NCBI GenBank assembly: GCA_030036985.1 | Contig: JASHSD010000754.1 | Coordinates: 1 to 5,115, forward strand | DNA length: 5,115 nt | Direction of reading: 5' to 3' | Origin: Bryobacteraceae bacterium | Lineage (GTDB): Bacteria; Acidobacteriota; Terriglobia; Bryobacterales; Bryobacteraceae | Shown: piece after piece, positions 1-5,115 of the stretch | Layout: every line of letters starts with the position of its first letter | How positions within the stretch are numbered: the stretch's first letter is position 1 | Notes under the pieces: generated by a model | What the model was told of the DNA's origin: nothing | The model's database searches: none | The model's input: only the letters and a program-made list of their open reading frames with translations | Made by a program: the position numbers and the translations under genes

Positions 1-1558
1 CATCGCGCTCTGGCTGTCCTCGGGTCACATGGGCGCGCCCTATATCACCAACGACGGCTACCAGTATCTGGATGCCGCTTCCAATCTCGCATCCGGACGC
101 TGTTTCTGCACCCGCGTTGCCCTGTTCGACGAGCAGGTCGCGTTCGGCCGCATTCCCGTCCCGTTCACCCATTTCGCTCCGGGATACCCGCTTCTGATTG
201 CCGCCTCCGCGCGCGCCGGTTTGAAGCCGGAGACCGCGGGATATCTGCTCTCCGCGTTGGGCTATCTCGCGGTTCTCTGGCTGATCTGGGATGTCGGACT
301 CAACCTGGGCGCGCGCCCCTGGGTGATCGCCGCATTCAGCGTGATGTGGATTGTGCATGCGGGCGCGCTGTTTTACGCGGCTATGGTCGCGACCGAGTCG
401 CTGTTTACCGCGATACTGATGGCATTCGTCGCGCTGCTCGTGAGAGACGCGCGCTCCGGCAGCTCGCGCCCGGCGGTCACCGCCGCAATCGGCGTGGTTG
501 CGGGGCTTTCGTATTGGATCCGTTATCCCGGACTGTTTCTCGTGGCCGCAGCGGGAGTTTACCTGATCGTAACTGCGTGGAGGATTCCCCGGGCCCGCAG
601 AGCCGCCGTAGCCGGGTTGGCGTCATGCGCTATTCTTGTCGCGGCGATTCAGATCCGCAACACCATTTACACCGGGTCGTGGCGCGGTGGCTTCAGCAGC
701 GTCGGCGGCCGCAATTCCGTGAGCGTAGTCGCTGTCAGGACAATCAACGCCTTTATCCACATGCTGACCGGCGATCGGACTCCACTGCATTTGGGTCTCC
801 CGCTTGTGCTTTTGGCCTTGTCATCCGCGGCTGTGTTGTTCCTCATCGTCCGCCTCGGTCGCCGCGCCTTCGAATCCGATTCCATCCGGCGGGCATTTTG
901 GTGGACCGTGTTCGCTGGCGCGGTATATGTGGGCGGGATCGTGGCCGCCGGATTGTCGACCATTGCGTTCGATCCCTCCAGATACTACTTTCCGGTCTAC
1001 CCCCTGCTCCTGGTTTGCCTCACCGCGCTCTGTTCCCGCATCGCCGGCGGGATCCGCTCCACTGCGTTCACCGCGCTGATTCTGGCGACGCTGATTCTCT
1101 CGACTGTGGTTCTGCAGGTGCGCAGCGCGCTGGCGCCTTCCCCCACTCCCGAATGGATTCTGACCCGGACCTTCCTGGCCGAACCGCTGCCCATCGGAGG
1201 CACTCTGATCGATTGGGTTCGCGGTCACGTCGGCGCCGATCAGCCCGTTCTCGCCGTGGAGGGCCAGGCCCTGCATTACCTCACGCAACGCCCCGTAATC
1301 GCGCTGATCCCAGCCATGAATACCGCCAGACGTTCGGACGCACAGGGCTTTCACACCCTCATGCGGGAGAGGAGGATGGCATACCTGATCGCTTTCCCCG
1401 GTGTGTCCTCCGACCACGCTCCCGAACAGACTTCCTATTCATTCCTGCGCTCCCTCGCGGCAGGCGACGTTCCACCGTGGTTGAATCCGCTGGCCTCCAC
1501 GCGCGACGTCGCCGTATATGAATGCCGCGACTGCGCCACGCCACAGACCGGGAAATGA
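1..1558 (+). CDS. GT-C fold membrane glycosyltransferase (GT39/PMT-like), 5'-truncated by the window
   Basis: Probable integral-membrane glycosyltransferase that moves a sugar from a polyprenyl-phosphate donor to an acceptor on the outer face of the cytoplasmic membrane. The reading frame is open from base 2 (IALWLSSGH precedes the first ATG at 29). That ATG has no Shine-Dalgarno, and starting there would remove the transmembrane helix this fold needs before its first loop, so the true start lies upstream. Numbering from that ATG: an outer-loop motif NDGYQYLDAASNLASG (8-23) with Asp9 where GT-C enzymes keep a catalytic Asp; HFAPGYPLL (48-56); TESLF (122-126); about ten hydrophobic spans between 70 and 363; RYYFPVYPLLL (318-328) in a late span; then a soluble tail of about 145 residues, probably extracytoplasmic. 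Cys pairs at 25/27 and 499/502 could form disulfides. Family-level assignment is fairly firm; sugar and acceptor are unknown. A hairpin with TTTT follows the TGA by 46 bases. The next gene is convergent. Confidence 0.8.
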   Translation, partial: IALWLSSGHMGAPYITNDGYQYLDAASNLASGRCFCTRVALFDEQVAFGRIPVPFTHFAPGYPLLIAASARAGLKPETAGYLLSALGYLAVLWLIWDVGLNLGARPWVIAAFSVMWIVHAGALFYAAMVATESLFTAILMAFVALLVRDARSGSSRPAVTAAIGVVAGLSYWIRYPGLFLVAAAGVYLIVTAWRIPRARRAAVAGLASCAILVAAIQIRNTIYTGSWRGGFSSVGGRNSVSVVAVRTINAFIHMLTGDRTPLHLGLPLVLLALSSAAVLFLIVRLGRRAFESDSIRRAFWWTVFAGAVYVGGIVAAGLSTIAFDPSRYYFPVYPLLLVCLTALCSRIAGGIRSTAFTALILATLILSTVVLQVRSALAPSPTPEWILTRTFLAEPLPIGGTLIDWVRGHVGADQPVLAVEGQALHYLTQRPVIALIPAMNTARRSDAQGFHTLMRERRMAYLIAFPGVSSDHAPEQTSYSFLRSLAAGDVPPWLNPLASTRDVAVYECRDCATPQTGK

Positions 1559-1586
1559 GCCTACAGACCAAGCGTCGGGAGGAGTC

Positions 1587-1626
1587 CAGACGCTCGCGTC
1601 TGCCGCACCGGCACTCGTGCCGGTGC
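1587..1626. repeat. Two back-to-back perfect hairpins with identical CTCG loops
   Basis: The first palindrome is CAGACG-CTCG-CGTCTG (1587-1602). After a CC spacer comes GCACCGGCA-CTCG-TGCCGGTGC (1605-1626). Stems are 6 and 9 bp without mismatch, and both share the same four-base loop. Paired palindromes of this kind between genes resemble REP/BIME-type dispersed elements. Whether it recurs in the genome cannot be seen from one window. The second hairpin may also act as a terminator (separate entry). Confidence 0.7.
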
Positions 1627-1630
1627 TTTT
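1605..1630 (+). terminator. Possible rho-independent terminator of the GT-C gene
   Basis: A 9-bp GC-rich stem (GCACCGGCA / TGCCGGTGC) with a CTCG loop is followed directly by TTTT and then GGG. It begins 46 bases after the stop codon at 1558 and is oriented correctly for the upstream plus-strand gene. The T tract is short, so termination may be inefficient; the hairpin could instead be mainly a repeat element. Confidence 0.5.
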
Positions 1631-1684
1631 GGGCTCCAGTATGTGAGAAACCCGGGTTACCACCTGTCGCGGAATCTCCCGTTC

Positions 1685-1747
1685 AACCACTCCCTTGCGG
1701 TCGTGGCTCAGAAGCCCTTTCCGAGCCGCGCGCGCAAGCAAGCGGTT
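1685..1747. repeat. Large imperfect inverted repeat (25-base arms, 13-base loop)
   Basis: The left arm (1685-1709, beginning AACCACTCCCTTGCGG and ending GTGGCTC) pairs with the right arm (1723-1747, beginning GAGCCGCGCGCGCAAG and ending GCGGTT) at 19 of 25 positions, plus one possible G-U pair. The loop is AGAAGCCCTTTCC (1710-1722). The right arm runs into a T tract at 1746-1750, so a transcript from the left could also terminate here. The form suggests a dispersed palindromic element or degenerate miniature element. I recall similar intergenic motifs in Solibacter-like genomes but cannot verify this. Confidence 0.5.
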
Positions 1748-1867
1748 TTTCGCACGGATTGGTTATTTGGTGACACGTCTTTCCCATCGCTTCCGCCGCG
1801 AGGAAACGAGCTGAAGCGGCAGCGCCAATTGGGGAGCATGACCATCCGGAGTCCGCGCCCCACCTCC

Positions 1868-3160
1868 TCAGGCCTGACCTTCAGGCTGCGGCACTCCCTC
1901 GGCTGTCCCCTCTCCATGCCAGAAGCCCCGCCGGGAGCGCTGGAGCGACATCCACATCCCCAGCGTTACGGTGGATTGCGAAGCCACCACCGCCCACGCC
2001 GTGCCCATCGGGCCGAAACGATACGAGAGCAATGTTGCCAGGAACAGGTTCAACAGACCCGCCGTAACCACCACGCGGTTGAACATGTGGTCCATCCCCA
2101 GCGGCAACATCCACTGCATCCCCATGATGTTGCTCGCCGCAACCAGCGGTACAACCAGCGATGCAATCCGCAGCACGACGATCGCCGGCGTGTAGGACGG
2201 GCCGAACAACACACGGACGATCAACGGCGCGCCGGCGAATACGCCGCCCGTCAAAACAAGCCCGCCGGCCACCGACACCAGAAGGCTCAGCCGCGCCGTC
2301 TGTGCCGCGCTCGCGCGGTCGCGCAACGCGAGGTGGCTCATGCGCGGATAAAGGGCCTGCAGGAAAGGACCCGTCATTGCGGCCACGATCAGGACCACTC
2401 GTTCCGCCCCGCCGTAGTAGGCAACCTGGGTGGAGTTGACGAAGAACCCGAGGATGAACGTGTTAGCCAGCGCGTAGAGGCTGACGGCGCTGCGCGACAG
2501 GAAAATCGTCCAGCCCATTTTCAGCGCGGCTGCCGCGGCCCGCGGGCTGGGCCATTCAAACGCCACTTTCCGGTACATCGCGCCGAAGATGATCGACGTG
2601 ACGATCGCCGCCGCGGATCCCTGGAGAAGCAGCACAACCCATGCCGTTTCGGGCGATGCCACGAAAAGGAAAATGCCGATGGTGTAAAAGCATCTTCCGC
2701 CGACGTTGAGCAGGGCCGGGAAGCGCATGCTCTCGAGTCCCTGAAAATACCAGAACGGCCGCACGCCTTGTGCAAGAGCCACAAGCAGCGCAAGCCACAG
2801 ATATCCCGGATGTTCCCGGAATTCAGGCGCCGTAAACCTCGCGGTCAGCGCCATCAGAACGGCGGGAACCAGCAGCAGAATTTCGGCTCCCGCCACTCCG
2901 GCCGCGACCTCCGCGCATTCCCCCGGATGATCCCGGCGCTGCGCGATCTCGCGCGTGGCGGAAAATCCGAATCCGTACTCCAGAACCAGCACGAGCCAAC
3001 CGGCGAAATTCTGTGCGTAAACCACCAATCCCCATCCGGCCGGGTGCAGAACCCGCGCCAGATACGGCATGGTCAGCATCGGCAGAACGTATTCGAAGAA
3101 CTGAACGCTGTACAACGCCAGCGCATTCTGAATGACCGGATGCCGCAGGTACTTTTTCAT
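1868..3160 (-). CDS. Wzx-type polysaccharide/lipid-linked glycan flippase
   Basis: A complete 430-residue polytopic protein, within the usual 400-480 range for Wzx/RfbX flippases (Polysacc_synt family, MOP superfamily). These move undecaprenyl-diphosphate-linked glycans across the cytoplasmic membrane. The N-terminus has the family pattern: a first helix around 13-33, then MPYLARVLHPAGWGLVVYAQ (31-50) and GFGFSATREIAQ (63-74). Further family-like segments are RPFWYFQGLES (134-144), LANTFILGFF (231-240), VAYYGGAERVV (246-256), LQALYPRMSHL (267-277), VLFGPSYTPAIVVLRIAS (317-334), NIMGMQWMLPLG (344-355) and FGPMGTAWAVVASQS (382-396). The tail 406-430 is polar. The start is the ATG at 3158-3160, directly before the first conserved segment; only a poor ribosome site precedes it. 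It is divergent from the CofD-GT2 gene and convergent with the GT-C gene, so it is transcribed alone within this window. The transported glycan is unknown. Confidence 0.88.
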   Translation of the reverse strand: MKKYLRHPVIQNALALYSVQFFEYVLPMLTMPYLARVLHPAGWGLVVYAQNFAGWLVLVLEYGFGFSATREIAQRRDHPGECAEVAAGVAGAEILLLVPAVLMALTARFTAPEFREHPGYLWLALLVALAQGVRPFWYFQGLESMRFPALLNVGGRCFYTIGIFLFVASPETAWVVLLLQGSAAAIVTSIIFGAMYRKVAFEWPSPRAAAAALKMGWTIFLSRSAVSLYALANTFILGFFVNSTQVAYYGGAERVVLIVAAMTGPFLQALYPRMSHLALRDRASAAQTARLSLLVSVAGGLVLTGGVFAGAPLIVRVLFGPSYTPAIVVLRIASLVVPLVAASNIMGMQWMLPLGMDHMFNRVVVTAGLLNLFLATLLSYRFGPMGTAWAVVASQSTVTLGMWMSLQRSRRGFWHGEGTAEGVPQPEGQA

Positions 3161-3241
3161 GCGGAAGGAATGCGCTCGCGCGCCGTCTTTCCAGCCTAAC
3201 AGTCGTAGTGGAGTGTATGCTGTAAAAGGGTTGTCCCGCGA
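3161..3241. promoter_or_regulatory. 81-base divergent intergenic region, likely holding both promoters
   Basis: This is the only non-coding space between the start of the wzx-like gene (minus) and the CofD-GT2 gene (plus), so promoters for both probably lie here or just inside the opposite gene. Weak candidates only: TATGCT (3216-3221) as a plus-strand -10 without a good -35, and on the minus strand TTTACA (complement of 3222-3227) as a -35 without a good -10 at normal spacing. No clear operator symmetry is visible. The placement is an inference from gene orientation. Confidence 0.35.
3224..3230 (+). promoter_or_regulatory. Weak ribosome-binding site of the CofD-GT2 gene
   Basis: AAAAGGG lies 11 bases before the ATG at 3242, slightly far for a good Shine-Dalgarno. 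The start is nevertheless well fixed: an in-frame TAG at 3206-3208 closes the frame upstream and no ATG, GTG or TTG lies between it and 3242. The next in-frame candidates (GTG/TTG codons at residues 28-30) would cut into the conserved first strand. Confidence 0.3.
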
Positions 3242-5115
3242 ATGACCTCAGAAACAACGAAGCTTGCGAGCGCGCCGGTCGCCGCGGCTTCCGCGGTCGC
3301 GCTGCCGCGCACCCGCATCGAAGTGGTGTTGTTCTCGGGCGGCAGCGGCACGCAAAGCATCACCGAGGCGTTGCTGCGGCATCCGCAGATTTCCCTCCGC
3401 ATTCTCATCAACGCCTATGACGACGGGCATTCCACCGGCCGCCTTCGCCGCTTCATTCCCGGCATGCTCGGCCCCTCCGATGTCCGTAAAAATCTGAATC
3501 GGCTCATGCCGGTTTCCGAACGCAGCCAGCAGGCGTTGAAAGCCATTTCGGATTATCGGCTTCCGGTCGGCATTTCCCGCGAAGACGCTCTCGCCCTCAT
3601 TGACGCCATGATCGCCGGGCGGTATTCGGCCCTTCCCGAAAAACTCTCCATCTCATTTGATCGCCTCATGGTGAGCAAACTGCGCGACGTCTGCGCGTTC
3701 CTGCGCACGTTCGTCGAATACGAACAGGAACAGGTCGCCGCCGGGCGCCATTTCGATTTCACCGACTGCGCCATCGGCAATCTGCTTTTTGCAGGCTGTT
3801 ATTTGTCCGAAGGGCGGGACTTCAATCGCACCATCGAGGCTTTCAGCCGCTTTCACGAGGTCGATCCCGGCATCCTCCTCAACGTGACTCTCGGCGAAAA
3901 TCTTTTCCTGATCGCCGAAAAGGAAAGCGGCGCCATGCTCCTCAATGAGGCGGATATCGTCGCAGCCCAGGACACGGGCAGAATCTCGGCGCTGTACCTC
4001 ATCGATGAGCAAACCTGTCGCGCGCGTGTGGAAGACTCACCCGAGCCTCCCGGCGGCTGGGCCAAACTCTTCCGCGAGTCGAATGTCACGCCCTGTCTGA
4101 ACCCCGTGGCGCGCCGCGCGCTGGAGCAGGCCGACGTCATCATTTACGGTCCCGGCACTCAGCACTCCAGCCTGTTTCCGTCTTACATGACCGAGGGCGT
4201 CGCCGAAACCATCGCCACCAACAAAGCCGCCGACAAAATTTTCATCGGCAACATTCATCGCGATTTCGATATCCAGACCGACGACGCCAACGACATCGCC
4301 CGCAAGCTCGTCGAGGCCCTGAGCCGAAAAGGCGCCGTACCCGTCGAATGGCTCGACGTGGTTTCGCACTTCTTCGTCCAGCGCACCGAAGACAACACCG
4401 TCAGCATGGCGAAGTATGTGCCTTTCAACGAGTCGAATTTCTCCTTCCCTCTGGAGACGGTGAAGGCGCGCGATTGGGAATCGCAGGGCGGACGCCACGC
4501 GGGCGGCTATGTGCTCGACGAACTCCAGCAGATCGTGCAGTCCCGCATCGATCTCGAACTGGAGCAGATCCAGCACATGGTCTCGATCGTCATCCCCGTG
4601 CTCAACGAGGAACGTACGATTGAAGAGGTGCTCAAATCCGTCGTGGCGCTGGATTTCGCCCCGGTCGGACTGACCAAGGAAGTCATTCTCGCCGACGGCG
4701 GATCCAAAGACCGCACCGTCGAAATCGCCCGCGGCATTCGCGGCGTGCGCGTCTGTCAGCTCCCGCGCCTGGAAGGCCGCGGCGCCGCCATTCGGCTTGG
4801 TTTCAGCAGGGCTCGCGGCAATATCGTGGTGTCATTCCCCGGCGACAACGAATATCGGGCCGAAGATCTCTACGGGGTAGTCGAGTCTCTGAAACGCAAC
4901 TCCGTGAAGGCCGTGTTCGGAACCAGGTCCGTCAAGTGCACAGACCTTTCGCAGCACCTGCGCCGCATCTATAAGAACAACTGGCGCCTCTACATCACCA
5001 GCAAGTACGGCGGCATTCTTCTGAGTATGCTGACCCTGGTTCTCTACAATCGTTACGTAACCGATGTCCTGACCAGCATCAAGGCATTCGACGCCAGGCT
5101 CCTCCGTTCTCTCGA
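3242..5115 (+). CDS. CofD/YvcK-like domain fused to a GT2 (DPM1/GtrB-like) glycosyltransferase, 3'-truncated by the window
   Basis: 624 codons are visible without a stop; the gene continues past the window. Residues 1-24 are an Ala-rich, probably flexible leader. Residues 26-380 form a CofD/YvcK (UPF0052) domain: VVLFSGGSGTQS (28-39) matches the family glycine-rich loop, NAYDDGHSTGRLRR (57-70) the NxxDD/GGSSGRLR motif, MLGPSDVRKNL (75-85) the PPGDxRN motif, DCAIGNLLFAG (175-185) the GNL segment, and IIYGPGTQHSSLFPS (300-314) the GPGSLYTSxxP motif. Residues 381-446 are a linker ending in a charged helix. From 447 comes GT2: SIVIPVLNEERTIEEVL (448-464), ILADGGSKDRTVEIA (482-496), LEGRGAAIRLGFSRARG (510-526), FPGDNEYRAEDL (532-543, with Asp535 at the second DXD position; the first is Pro533), VFGTRS (558-563) and VTDVLTSIKAFD (606-617). 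GT2 proteins of this type usually load sugar onto polyprenyl phosphate. YvcK proteins bind UDP-sugars, so the N-terminal domain may sense or handle nucleotide sugar (inference). No F420 biosynthesis genes are nearby, so true CofD activity is unlikely. Confidence 0.85.
   Translation, partial: MTSETTKLASAPVAAASAVALPRTRIEVVLFSGGSGTQSITEALLRHPQISLRILINAYDDGHSTGRLRRFIPGMLGPSDVRKNLNRLMPVSERSQQALKAISDYRLPVGISREDALALIDAMIAGRYSALPEKLSISFDRLMVSKLRDVCAFLRTFVEYEQEQVAAGRHFDFTDCAIGNLLFAGCYLSEGRDFNRTIEAFSRFHEVDPGILLNVTLGENLFLIAEKESGAMLLNEADIVAAQDTGRISALYLIDEQTCRARVEDSPEPPGGWAKLFRESNVTPCLNPVARRALEQADVIIYGPGTQHSSLFPSYMTEGVAETIATNKAADKIFIGNIHRDFDIQTDDANDIARKLVEALSRKGAVPVEWLDVVSHFFVQRTEDNTVSMAKYVPFNESNFSFPLETVKARDWESQGGRHAGGYVLDELQQIVQSRIDLELEQIQHMVSIVIPVLNEERTIEEVLKSVVALDFAPVGLTKEVILADGGSKDRTVEIARGIRGVRVCQLPRLEGRGAAIRLGFSRARGNIVVSFPGDNEYRAEDLYGVVESLKRNSVKAVFGTRSVKCTDLSQHLRRIYKNNWRLYITSKYGGILLSMLTLVLYNRYVTDVLTSIKAFDARLLRSL

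Larger units (their letters stand above)
1559..1867. other. 309-base convergent intergenic region without a credible gene
   Basis: This lies between the 3' ends of the GT-C gene and the wzx-like gene. Short frames crossing it are Arg/Pro/Ser-rich and extend into neighbouring genes out of frame, so none is credible. Apart from the hairpins listed separately, 1751-1867 holds only weak symmetry: CGCTTC (1788-1793) against GAAGCG (1813-1818), and the 8-base palindrome CCAATTGG (1825-1832). No convincing terminator for the minus-strand gene was found. Confidence 0.6.

Noticed and set aside
346..1521. A 391-codon plus-strand frame overlapping the GT-C gene.
   Set aside because: It is an out-of-frame, Arg-rich reading inside a gene with clear GT-C motifs and transmembrane segments; its apparent length reflects high GC and few stops.
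1788..1818. CGCTTC/GAAGCG inverted repeat as a terminator for the minus-strand wzx-like gene.
   Set aside because: Only 6 bp with a 19-base loop and no T tract in the minus direction.
1643..3199. A 518-codon open frame on the plus strand, antisense to the wzx-like gene.
   Set aside because: Its product is rich in Arg, His, Gln and Pro with no recognisable domain, as expected from the complement of a GC-rich membrane-protein gene. The minus-strand frame has clear Wzx family motifs throughout.
3242..4381. Annotation as a genuine 2-phospho-L-lactate transferase (CofD) of coenzyme F420 synthesis.
   Set aside because: Motifs are mixed between CofD and YvcK, the domain is fused to a glycosyltransferase, and no other F420 gene is visible.
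4037..4576. A 179-codon minus-strand frame opposite the CofD-GT2 gene, and similar smaller ones around 3553-4143.
   Set aside because: They are antisense to strongly conserved CofD-like coding sequence, have no recognisable domain and no ribosome site that I can support.
4559..4579. Possible internal start for a standalone GT2: CTGGAG followed 12 bases later by the ATG of Met446.
   Set aside because: The spacing is long, the site lies in a continuous helix-coding linker, and there is no stop or gap separating the domains. A fusion protein is simpler, though an internal start is not excluded.

Overview
The window is GC-rich (roughly 60 %) bacterial DNA with tightly packed genes. It carries three protein genes, all fitting cell-envelope or surface-polysaccharide work. 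The base composition, gene style and the palindromic elements between genes make me think of an Acidobacteriota genome of the Solibacter/Bryobacter type. That is an impression from memory, not a tested assignment.

Layout. (1) Positions 1-1558, plus strand: the 3' part of a multi-spanning GT-C fold (GT39/PMT-like) glycosyltransferase whose start lies before the window. (2) Positions 1559-1867: a 309-base spacer between convergent genes. It holds two back-to-back perfect hairpins with the same CTCG loop (the second followed by TTTT, a plausible terminator) and a larger imperfect hairpin. (3) Positions 1868-3160, minus strand: a complete Wzx-type flippase of the polysaccharide exporter (MATE/MOP) superfamily. 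(4) Positions 3161-3241: an 81-base divergent intergenic region. (5) Positions 3242-5115, plus strand: a large gene running off the window. Its product joins a CofD/YvcK-like domain to a GT2 (DPM1/GtrB-like) glycosyltransferase domain.

How the genes may work together (inference): the GT2 domain resembles enzymes that load a sugar from a nucleotide sugar onto a polyprenyl phosphate on the cytoplasmic face. The Wzx-like protein resembles flippases for lipid-linked glycans. The GT-C protein resembles enzymes that use polyprenyl-phosphate sugars on the outer face of the membrane. Together they could form part of a lipid-linked glycan pathway, although their orientations (+, -, +) rule out a single operon.

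The most unusual item is the CofD/YvcK-GT2 fusion. YvcK proteins are known to bind UDP-sugars and to affect envelope metabolism, so a YvcK-like domain attached to a sugar transferase suggests a nucleotide-sugar-sensing or substrate-handling module. I know of no characterised protein of this architecture.
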